Assembly (NCBI RefSeq): GCF_000745215.1
Contig: NZ_JQNK01000009.1
Span: forward strand, 2,046,001-2,110,000
Reading direction: 5' to 3'
Length of the DNA stretch: 64,000 nucleotides
Source of the DNA: Methylosinus sp. PW1
GTDB lineage: Bacteria; Pseudomonadota; Alphaproteobacteria; Rhizobiales; Beijerinckiaceae
Numbering within the stretch: position 1 is the stretch's first letter; every line of letters begins with the position of its first letter. Below are positions 56,510 through 64,000 of this stretch, piece by piece. The notes under the pieces are model-generated. The model had not been told where the DNA came from. It saw only the letters and a list, made by a program, of their open reading frames with translations, and ran no database searches. The position numbers were made by a program, and so were the translations under genes.

Positions 56510-57343
56510 CTACAACCCCGGATCGTGCGACTCGTCGATGATCTGATCCATCGTCAGCGCCGGCTCCGCCGCGCCGACATCGCCGATGACGCGGGCCGGC
56601 ACGCCGGCGACCGTCTTATGCGCCGGCACTGATTCCAGCACCACGGAGCCCGCCGCTATGCGCGCGCGCTCGCCGATCTCTATATCGCCGAGCAGCTTGG
56701 CGCCGGCGCCGATCAGCACGCCATGGCGCACCTTGGGATGGCGCGCGCCGCCCGCCGTGCCGGAGCCGCCCAGCGTCACCCCATGCAGCATGGAGACGTC
56801 ATGCTCTATGACGCTGGTGGCGCCGATCACCACGCCGGTCGCGTGATCGAGAAAGAAGCCGGCGCCGATTCGCGCCTGCGGGTGGATGTCGGTCTGAAAG
56901 CGCGCCGAGGCGAGGCTCTGGAGCCAGAGCGCGAGATCGCTGCGGCCGGAGCGCCACAGCGCATGCGCCAGCCGATAGCTCTGAATGGCGTGGAAGCCCT
57001 TGAAATAGAGCGCCGCCTCGAGCAGCCGCGTGCAGGCCGGATCGCGGTCGAAAACGGCCATGAGATCTGCTCGCAGCGCCGCGCCCAGCGCCGAATCGCG
57101 CGCCATCTGGTCTCGGCAGAGCCGCTCTATGACGGTCGCCGGCAGCTCCGGCGCCGCGAGACGCTGCGCGATTCGATGCGCCAACACGCCCTCGAGGCTG
57201 TCCTGCGCCAGAACCGCCGCATAGAGAAAGGCCGCCATATTGGGCTCACGGCCGGCGGCGGCCTCGGCCTCCGCCGAGAGGCGGGCGAAAAGCGGATCGA
57301 CGCCGGAGAAGGCGACGAGCCGAGCGGGGCCGCTTTCGGTCAT
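56510..57343 (-). CDS. cysE: Serine O-acetyltransferase
   Basis: CysE makes O-acetylserine from serine and acetyl-CoA, the first step of cysteine synthesis. The 277-aa product has an N-terminal helical domain (1-165) and a left-handed beta-helix of hexapeptides (DIHPQARIGAGFFLDHATGVVIG at about 165-190, with the catalytic DH pair; then HGVTLGGSG and GAKLLGDIEIGERARI). It starts 11 bp after the hydrolase stop. Confidence 0.94.
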   Translation of the reverse strand: MTESGPARLVAFSGVDPLFARLSAEAEAAAGREPNMAAFLYAAVLAQDSLEGVLAHRIAQRLAAPELPATVIERLCRDQMARDSALGAALRADLMAVFDRDPACTRLLEAALYFKGFHAIQSYRLAHALWRSGRSDLALWLQSLASARFQTDIHPQARIGAGFFLDHATGVVIGATSVIEHDVSMLHGVTLGGSGTAGGARHPKVRHGVLIGAGAKLLGDIEIGERARIAAGSVVLESVPAHKTVAGVPARVIGDVGAAEPALTMDQIIDESHDPGL

Positions 57344-57354
57344 GGCTTCGCGTT

Positions 57355-58122
57355 CTATTCCCGCTGCGCGAGGAAATCGAGCACCGCCTGCTTGAAGACG
57401 CGGTCGCCGACGGCGCGATTATGATCGCGGCCGGGGATATCGACGATATGGGCGTCCGGGAACAGCGGCTCGAGCGGATGCGGATCGCCGGCCACCTCGT
57501 CGCGCGTGCCGACGCAGATCAGCACGGGAACCGTGATCGCGGCGAGCCGGGCGCGGTCGACGGTCTGATTCGGGCCGCGCGCGCATGCGGCGAGAGAGGG
57601 CAGATCGGCGCGCGTGGCCTCGGCGAAGCCGCGGAACATCTTCAGCAGCGGATCGTCGATATCCTCTATGCGCTCGGCCTCCATGGCCTCGGCCAGGCCG
57701 CGCGGCAGGCCCGTGGTCACGAGATTGGCGCCGATGCCGCCCAGCACGAGCGAGCGGACGACCTCGGGATGGTTCAGCGCCAGCGTGACGGCGATTCGCG
57801 CGCCCATGGAATAGCCCATCACATCGGCGCGGGCGACGCCGAGACTCGCGAGCAGATTGGCGACGTCTCCGGCCATCAGCGCGAGATCATAGGCCGCGGG
57901 ATCGTAAATCTTCTCCGAGCGGCCGTGGCCGCGATTGTCCAGCACGATGACGCGCCGACCATCCTCGGTCAAAGTCTTGACCCATTGGGGAAAGAGCCAA
58001 TTCACGGCGTGCGTCGAGGCAAAGCCGTGAATGAGAACGATCGGCTCCCCACGATCCTCCGTCAGCGGCGGAAAATCGATATAGGCGATCTGCACGCCAT
58101 TCGACCCGAACTCGTCCATCAT
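57355..58122 (-). CDS. Alpha/beta hydrolase
   Basis: The 255-aa product has the oxyanion motif HGFAS, the nucleophile elbow GYSMGA (Ser at about 97), an acid residue near GTRDEVAG and the catalytic His in GRDHNRAV. Start ATG at 58,122 follows AGGA. The substrate is unknown. It probably shares a transcript with cysE. Confidence 0.88.
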   Translation of the reverse strand: MMDEFGSNGVQIAYIDFPPLTEDRGEPIVLIHGFASTHAVNWLFPQWVKTLTEDGRRVIVLDNRGHGRSEKIYDPAAYDLALMAGDVANLLASLGVARADVMGYSMGARIAVTLALNHPEVVRSLVLGGIGANLVTTGLPRGLAEAMEAERIEDIDDPLLKMFRGFAEATRADLPSLAACARGPNQTVDRARLAAITVPVLICVGTRDEVAGDPHPLEPLFPDAHIVDIPGRDHNRAVGDRVFKQAVLDFLAQRE

Positions 58123-58304
58123 CAATCCTATTTTATTACATTCAAGGAGCGTCGGCATCAGGATCGTCGGTAATTATCGCAGCCGTAGGGCAGCGCAAGC
58201 GTCTTGCCGGGGGAAATATCTTCCTATTGCCAAGCGGCCTCGTAGCCGCTAAACGACCTCTCCATCGGTTCGACGCATCTTCGCGGCGCGGAACGAACCG
58301 TAGG

Positions 58305-58381
58305 GCGCCCGTAGCTCAGCTGGATAGAGCACCAGACTACGAATCTGGGGGTCAGGAGTTCGAATCTCTTCGGGCGCGCCA
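58305..58381 (+). tRNA. tRNA-Arg (anticodon ACG)
   Basis: The 77 bases fold with acceptor GCGCCCG and CGGGCGC, anticodon arm CAGAC-TACGAAT-CTG type with loop CTACGAA, T arm AGGAG-TTCGAAT-CTCTT, and encoded CCA. A short T-run follows. I see nothing else in 58,382-58,586. Confidence 0.96.
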
Positions 58382-58586
58382 TTTTTCCGAAAAGTCAGGA
58401 CGACAAGGCGCCGGCGCTCGACGCGGGCTGCGACCGCGCTGCTCGCAAATCTGCTTCCGCGCCGAATCGGCGTAGGCTTCGGCTGGAGCGCGCGTGGGCG
58501 CTTTGCGATTCGCGCGGAACCGTTCTCGATCGTCCCCGAAAATCACTCGCGAGCGAGCGGCTCGGCCGTCGAAGGCGGCCGGCCGG

Positions 58587-60008
58587 TCACGGATAGGAGA
58601 ATTCGAAGGTCTGCGTGAAGCCGTTCGGCAGGCTGAAGAATGAATTGGTCGATGTCGGCGGCGGCTCGAGGACGATGCCGGCCGCATTCACGAAATTCAG
58701 CGTGTCGCTGCCGCTGACGGTGAATGACGTCGGCGCGCCATTCGCCGAGACCGCGCCGGACCAGCTCAAAAGCTCATTGATCACGAAATTATAGGTGTTC
58801 GTCTGCGCCGCGGCGCCGCTCTCGGGATGATAGACGATAGTGGCGCCGAATGCGCCGTTGAAGGACGCCGAGGTCTGGCCCGCGACATAATTGATGTTCG
58901 CCGCATTCACCGACAAAGCGATCAGGAAATAGCCATAGCCGGGAAAGGTCGCCTGCAGCGTGATGGTGGTCGTCGTTCCCGAAACGCTCTGCGAGACGAA
59001 AGTCGGCGTCACGCAGCCCCACACGCAAAATCCGCCCGCGAAAAGCGCGCCCACCGCGCCGCTCGCGGGATTGCCGGGATCGATCGTTACCCCGGAGGAG
59101 CCCGTCCCGCCCCCCGTGACGGCGTGCTGGGCGTGCTGCGCGGCGACGATGGCGGCGAGAGCCTGGTGCGTCTGCGTCGCGACGGTCTGATTATTCGTTT
59201 GCGCGCGGCTCTGCGCTATGCCGGCGCCGCCCCAATGCGCTCCGATCGCCCCGAGCCCGGCCCAAGGCGTGCGATCGGGCTCCCGAAGCGCGCCGAGATG
59301 CGCGAGCGCCTGCGCGCCCGTCGGCAGCGCGCCGAGGCTGGCGCCGCCCGTTTGGCCCGGCAGGCTGGCGAATTGCTGGTCGAAACCTTCGATCGACGCC
59401 TCGCCGGCCGGCGCCGGATCGGACATCTCTTCGCCGCCCGAGCCGATGACCACGCCATAGCCCGGACGGGTCAGCCGGATGCGACGCCCCTTGGCGGTGA
59501 CGATGGTGGCGACGCCATTCAGCAGCACGATCTCGTCGCAGCCGCCCGCTCGCGCGATATCGCGGCAATCGGCGCCGCCGACGCGCACCAGCACCATGCC
59601 GCCGCGCACGGCGATCGTCGCCGAGGGCGTCTTGATCTCCATGCCGACGCCATGGCTCACCTCGCCGCCGATGAAACGCAGCGCGCCCTTGGTGATGGAG
59701 AGGCTCTGCTTGCCGGCGCCGGCGGCGGAATCATAGACGAAACGATCGATCGTCACCGAGCTGTTCGCGCCGACGCCCAGCGTCGATTTGTCGAGAAAGA
59801 CGATCTGCGCGCGGCCGTCGGTCTTGGTGTCGATGCGCTCGCGATCGACGACGCCATAGCCGAGCGTCAATCCTTTGGCGGAACCGCCGGGCGGCGTTCC
59901 TTGCGCCGCTGGATTGACCGCGCCGACATTGCCGACGACATCCGCGCGGACATTCGTCGCGCAAAGCCCAATGAGCGCGAGGAGCGCCACGCCGTGCAGG
60001 TTTCGCAT
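58587..60008 (-). CDS. FecR-domain exported protein
   Basis: The 473-aa product has a signal peptide (1-22, cut after VRA) and a FecR domain (about 50-200: DGRAQIVFLDKSTLGVGANSSVTIDRFVYD, then GMEIKTPSATIAVRGGM). The rest is a Gly/Ala-rich linker and a beta-rich C-terminal domain. Stand-alone FecR proteins of this sort occur with beta-barrel partners and may bind surface polymers; they are not linked to sigma factors. It is 13 bp after the TPR-barrel gene. Confidence 0.82.
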   Translation of the reverse strand: MRNLHGVALLALIGLCATNVRADVVGNVGAVNPAAQGTPPGGSAKGLTLGYGVVDRERIDTKTDGRAQIVFLDKSTLGVGANSSVTIDRFVYDSAAGAGKQSLSITKGALRFIGGEVSHGVGMEIKTPSATIAVRGGMVLVRVGGADCRDIARAGGCDEIVLLNGVATIVTAKGRRIRLTRPGYGVVIGSGGEEMSDPAPAGEASIEGFDQQFASLPGQTGGASLGALPTGAQALAHLGALREPDRTPWAGLGAIGAHWGGAGIAQSRAQTNNQTVATQTHQALAAIVAAQHAQHAVTGGGTGSSGVTIDPGNPASGAVGALFAGGFCVWGCVTPTFVSQSVSGTTTTITLQATFPGYGYFLIALSVNAANINYVAGQTSASFNGAFGATIVYHPESGAAAQTNTYNFVINELLSWSGAVSANGAPTSFTVSGSDTLNFVNAAGIVLEPPPTSTNSFFSLPNGFTQTFEFSYP

Positions 60009-60021
60009 CGCCTCCCCCTCG

Positions 60022-61350
60022 TCAGAATTTCGCGGTCGGCCCGAAGGTCAAGGAAACATTCTGCATCTTGAAGCTCGAAATGTTCGAATCGTTGCGCAGA
60101 AACTCGAGATGGCCGGAGACGCCCAATTCCGCCGTTATCGGCGCGTCCAGCGCGAGGCCATAGGTCCAGGCGTCGTCACGCCGCACGCGGAACGGATCGA
60201 GCGCGGGATTGGCGATGTCGAAGGCGATCTGCGTGAAGCGCGCGTAGGGCGCGATGGTCCATCGCCGCGGCATTTCCGCGAGCGGCGGATCGACCTCCAC
60301 GCGCAACATCGCCTGCAGGTCGAATTGATCGGAGGCCTGCGTCGCGACATAGGCCGCAGCGCGCGAGAAGGCGCCGCGTCCCTCCAGACGCACATTGTCG
60401 AAAATGCGCAGGCTGACGCCGAGCGAGCCGGTGAGCACCTCGCCGCTCGCGATCGTCGCCACCGTCTGCGCGCCGCCCGACGCGGAGCCCGAATTGACCC
60501 AGAGCCGCGACCATTCGAAGCCCGGCTCCAGCGACAGCCGATCGCCGAAGATCTGACGCAGGCTGACGCCGGCGCCGCCCGTGTTGAGATAATTCAGATT
60601 GCCGACGAGCGAGGCCGAGCCCGAGACATGGGGCCTCACCGAAAGGCCGGGCGCGATTTCCGACAGGCCGAAGCGCGGCCCCACGGAGAGCGAGAACAAG
60701 GCGACGTTGTATTGCGACAGAGCGAATTGCTGCGTCGCATAGGCTAGCCCGCGCGTCTCCAACGTGTCGCCGCGCTGATTCTGGAAATCATAATCGTGCG
60801 TCAGCTGCGCCTGCTCGAAAGTATTGGCGTCGGATTGTCGTCCGGTGACGCCGCCCGGCGTCTGCACGCCGCCGACGTCATAGAGGCCGCTCGACGGCAG
60901 ATAGGCGGCGTTGGACTGCGTGCGCACGCCGATCTGCAGATTTCCCGAGAGACGGCTCGCCTGGGTGCGTCTTTCGATATCGGGGAGCTGCGCTTCGATC
61001 TGCGCTCTCTGCGCGGAATCGAGATCGGGCGATTTCAACGCCGCGCGCAGATTATAGACCGCGCTCTGATAGGCGCCGATGCGCGCATAGAGAAAGCCGA
61101 GCTCCTTGCGCGCGCGGCCGAGCGCCGGATTATACATCAGCAAGCGCTCGAGCGCGCCGATCGCGGCCTCGTCATGCAGCTCCGTCGCGAGCCGAATATA
61201 GGCGAAGGTCTGCTCGTAGTCGGTCGGATGCGTGCGGACATGAGCCGCAAGGCGCTCCAGCTCCGATTGCTCGGGCGCCGGCTCGGCGGAAGCGCCGAAG
61301 CAAGCAATGCACGCGATCACGCCGACAGCGCTGATTTTATTCTTTACCAC
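60022..61350 (-). CDS. TPR plus outer-membrane beta-barrel protein
   Basis: The 442-aa product has a signal peptide (cut after SA-E), a TPR-type helical part (about 30-140, YEQTFAYIRLATELHDEAAIG and YNPALGRARKELGFLYARIGAY) and a beta-barrel of about 14 strands ending in SLTFGPTAKF, with terminal F. This layout is that of SLAM-like surface-export proteins. Paired with the FecR protein, it may export or anchor that partner. Confidence 0.78.
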   Translation of the reverse strand: MVKNKISAVGVIACIACFGASAEPAPEQSELERLAAHVRTHPTDYEQTFAYIRLATELHDEAAIGALERLLMYNPALGRARKELGFLYARIGAYQSAVYNLRAALKSPDLDSAQRAQIEAQLPDIERRTQASRLSGNLQIGVRTQSNAAYLPSSGLYDVGGVQTPGGVTGRQSDANTFEQAQLTHDYDFQNQRGDTLETRGLAYATQQFALSQYNVALFSLSVGPRFGLSEIAPGLSVRPHVSGSASLVGNLNYLNTGGAGVSLRQIFGDRLSLEPGFEWSRLWVNSGSASGGAQTVATIASGEVLTGSLGVSLRIFDNVRLEGRGAFSRAAAYVATQASDQFDLQAMLRVEVDPPLAEMPRRWTIAPYARFTQIAFDIANPALDPFRVRRDDAWTYGLALDAPITAELGVSGHLEFLRNDSNISSFKMQNVSLTFGPTAKF

Positions 61351-61582
61351 GAACGCCCGCCCCGACGAGGATACCGCACAAATTGCTATTCTATTGCTAA
61401 ACCTTTGCTCAATTGCGACATTTTTGGGGCTACGTCAAGAGCCGAGGCCTTGGCCGTTGGGCAATCGGGCGGCCCCTCCCCTTCAGGAGCAGGGTCGGCC
61501 GATAGCCGGACGGGTGGGGCGCCCAGGAACTCGGCTGTCGCGGCGAATAGCGGTCACGGCTCGCTTGCGCGGAGGCCCGGGC

Positions 61583-64000
61583 TCATCTCCATTCGAAGCC
61601 GAAAGCGCCCGCGCTCACAGTCACTCGCGCCTCGCGCAGCTCCTCTTTCGCCAGCGAGCGCTTCAGGAACTCGCGCGAGAGCGAGGGGAGCAGCGTGTTG
61701 GTAATGATGTTGTCGATGATGCGCCCGCCGGAATCGGGATCATTGCATTGCCCGACGATGTGATCGACCACGGCGTCGTCATAGACGAAGGCCGCCTTGT
61801 GATTCTCCTCGATGCGCTTGCCGATGCGGTTCAATTGCAGCCGCACAATGCCGGACAACATATCCGGCGACAGCGGGAAATAGGGAATGACGACGATGCG
61901 CCCGAGCAGCGCTGGCGGGAAGACTCGTTGCAGCTCCGGCCGCAGCGCGGCGGAGAGCGCTTCCGGATCGTCGAGATAAGCGGGATCGGCGCCGAGCTCC
62001 ATGATGAGATCGGTTCCGACATTGGAGGTGAGGATGATGAGCGTGTTCTTGAAATCGATGCGCCGGCCCGAGCCGTCCTCCATCTGCCCTTTGTCGAAGA
62101 CCTGGAAGAAAATCTCATGCACATCGGGATGCGCTTTCTCGATCTCGTCGAGCAGCACGACGCTATAGGGCTTGCGACGCACCGCCTCGGTGAGGCGGCC
62201 GCCCTCGCCATAGCCGACATAGCCGGGAGGCGCGCCCTTCAGCGTGGAGACCGTGTGCGCCTCCTGAAACTCCGACATGTTGATGGTGATGATATTCTGC
62301 TCACCGCCATAAATGGCCTCGGCGAGCGCTAAGGCCGTCTCCGTCTTGCCGACGCCAGAGGGGCCGCACAGCATGAACACGCCGATCGGCTTATTGGGAT
62401 TGTCGAGCCGCGCGCGATTGGTCTCTATGCGCTTTGAAATCATCGCGAGGCCATGGCTTTGGCCGACGACGCGCTTGTTCAAAATCTCCGGCAGACGAAG
62501 GATGTTCTCGATCTCGTCCTTCACCATGCGGCCGACAGGAATGCCGGTCCAATCCGACACGACGGCGGCCACCGCCTGCTCGTCGACATGTGGATAAATG
62601 GCGCGCGTCTCGGGGTCGAGCGCGGCCAATGCTCCGAGCTTTTCTTTCAGCTTCGCGCGCTCGCTCTCTTGCGCGCTCTCCACTTCCGTCTGCGCGAGAA
62701 TCTCGCGCAGCGAGCGCACCTCGTCGACGATGGATTTCTCGTTGCTCCAAGCGCTCTCCAGCAGGCCGAGCCGGTCCTTCGCCGCGGCGATCGCATCGTC
62801 GATCTCATTCACACGCGCGCGTGTGTCGGCGCCGAGATCGCGATCGGCGAGCAGTGCCGCCTTCTCCTGCGCGAGATGGTCGATCTCGACGCGCTTGTCT
62901 GCGATGGCGGCGGGCGTCGTCGATTGGCTGATGGCGACGCGCGCGCTCGCCGTGTCGAGCAGGCTCACCGCCTTGTCCGGTAATTGCCGCGCGGGGATGT
63001 AGCGTTGCGACAGCGCGACGGCTGCGGTGATGGCGGCGTCGGAAATGCGCACGCCATGATGCTTCTCCATGGGCGCGAGAATGCCGCGCAACATCGCCGC
63101 CGCGCGCGCGGCGTCCGGCTCGTCGATCTGGATCGGCTGGAATCGCCGCGTCAGCGCCGGGTCCTTCTCGAAATATTGGCGATATTCGCTCCATGTCGTC
63201 GCGGCGATGGTGCGCAGCGTTCCGCGCGCGAGCGCCGGCTTCAGCAGATTGGCGGCGTCGCCCGTGCCGGCCGCGCCGCCGGCGCCGATCAGCGTATGCG
63301 CTTCGTCGATGAAGAGAATGATCGGCTTCGGCGATTTCTGCACCTCGTCGATGACGGAGCGCAGCCGCTGCTCGAACTCGCCCTTCATCGAGGCGCCGGC
63401 TTGCAGCAGGCCGACATCGAGCGCGCGCAGAGTGACGTCGCGCAGCGGCGGCGGCACGTCGCCGGAGACGATCGCCTGCGCGAATCCTTCCACCACCGCC
63501 GTCTTGCCGACGCCGGCCTCGCCGGTGAGGATCGGATTATTCTGCCGCCGACGCATCAGCACATCGACGATTTTTCTGATCTCCTCGTCACGGCCCAATA
63601 TGCGGTCCATCTCGCCGGAGCGCGCGCGCGCGGTCAAATCCTGCGAGAAGCGATCGAGCGCCGTCTGGCCGCGCGTCTCTCCCGCTGCGGCGCCGGCGCC
63701 GCTCGTCGGCGCGAGGCCGCTGCCGTCTATGGGACGCAGATTCTCTTCGTCCGAACGCACGAGAATCTTCTTATGCTCGTCGAGCAGCGCATCGACGGCG
63801 ATCTTGGCGAATTCGCGCGAGACGGCGAGCAGCGCGGCCCGCAGCCGATCCGTCTTCAGCACGCCGACCAGCACATGGCCGGTGCGAATCTGCGCCTCGG
63901 CGAAGAAGAGCGTGGAATAATGCCAGCCGCGATCGAGCGCCTCGATCACCGCGCCGGAATAATAGGGCGTCTCCGTCTGGCTCGGCGTCAGCGCGCCGAT
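61583..64000 (-). CDS. clpV: Type VI secretion ATPase ClpV (5' end cut by window edge)
   Basis: ClpV takes apart the contracted type VI sheath. The frame continues without a stop to base 64,000, giving at least 805 residues. Two AAA+ domains are visible: Walker A GEAGVGKT and Walker B LFIDEAHTLIG in the first, GPSGVGKTETALALAEA and VVLLDEIEKAH in the second, with a long coiled-coil middle domain between. Its N-terminal domain lacks only the first stretch. Other type VI genes should lie right of the window. Nothing is seen in 61,351-61,582. Confidence 0.94.
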   Translation of the reverse strand: MGALTPSQTETPYYSGAVIEALDRGWHYSTLFFAEAQIRTGHVLVGVLKTDRLRAALLAVSREFAKIAVDALLDEHKKILVRSDEENLRPIDGSGLAPTSGAGAAAGETRGQTALDRFSQDLTARARSGEMDRILGRDEEIRKIVDVLMRRRQNNPILTGEAGVGKTAVVEGFAQAIVSGDVPPPLRDVTLRALDVGLLQAGASMKGEFEQRLRSVIDEVQKSPKPIILFIDEAHTLIGAGGAAGTGDAANLLKPALARGTLRTIAATTWSEYRQYFEKDPALTRRFQPIQIDEPDAARAAAMLRGILAPMEKHHGVRISDAAITAAVALSQRYIPARQLPDKAVSLLDTASARVAISQSTTPAAIADKRVEIDHLAQEKAALLADRDLGADTRARVNEIDDAIAAAKDRLGLLESAWSNEKSIVDEVRSLREILAQTEVESAQESERAKLKEKLGALAALDPETRAIYPHVDEQAVAAVVSDWTGIPVGRMVKDEIENILRLPEILNKRVVGQSHGLAMISKRIETNRARLDNPNKPIGVFMLCGPSGVGKTETALALAEAIYGGEQNIITINMSEFQEAHTVSTLKGAPPGYVGYGEGGRLTEAVRRKPYSVVLLDEIEKAHPDVHEIFFQVFDKGQMEDGSGRRIDFKNTLIILTSNVGTDLIMELGADPAYLDDPEALSAALRPELQRVFPPALLGRIVVIPYFPLSPDMLSGIVRLQLNRIGKRIEENHKAAFVYDDAVVDHIVGQCNDPDSGGRIIDNIITNTLLPSLSREFLKRSLAKEELREARVTVSAGAFGFEWR

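Overview
The window looks like the chromosome of a GC-rich alphaproteobacterium of the Rhizobiales (Hyphomicrobiales). This rests on the tRNAs, the alpha-type hisS and leuA, the Mic60 gene next to hemY, and DUF1737, DUF6460, DUF1217 and TIGR03808-type genes. A Methylosinus/Methylocystis-like host is possible, but nothing in the window proves it (no methane-oxidation genes).

Bases 1 to about 21,296 are accessory DNA, read here as the right part of a genomic island. The right edge is a 50-base 3' fragment of tRNA-Gly(GCC) next to a tyrosine integrase (19,644-21,059). The left edge is outside the window; an IS21-family element runs off base 1. Most of the island concerns potassium. It has a full kdp operon with an orphan KdpE (2,779-8,364), a CPA1 cation/proton antiporter with a small membrane protein, a KdpD-KdpE pair, and a second kdpA with its own small membrane gene but no kdpB or kdpC. 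It also carries several small unknown genes, a methyltransferase-like protein, a DapA-like protein that has lost its catalytic residues, and an NtrC-like regulator without the GAFTGA loop. Six promoter regions in this stretch share one 67-bp architecture, with blocks at fixed spacing and a first block resembling the KdpE box. The island therefore reads as a KdpE regulon that includes genes not normally linked to potassium.

From 21.3 to 41.3 kb the sequence is ordinary chromosome: an acyltransferase, tRNA-Ser, msrA, two cell-wall enzymes (mepA and an L,D-transpeptidase), a LysR regulator, acnA, leuA with a leucine-rich leader peptide, a tandem nitroreductase (SagB-like) gene coupled to an AAA+ ATPase, rpsA, and envelope proteins. 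Palindromic repeats lie between several genes. From 41.4 to 44.5 kb there is a candidate small RNA and a lower-GC insertion carrying a Panacea-type toxin-antitoxin operon, next to a truncated gene and a DUF123 nuclease-like gene.

From 44.5 to 64 kb come hisS, mic60-hemY, a PAAR protein, DUF genes, recO, parC, a three-gene RelE/XRE toxin-antitoxin locus, an alpha/beta hydrolase with cysE, tRNA-Arg(ACG), a beta-barrel/FecR pair and, running off the right edge, the type VI secretion ATPase ClpV.
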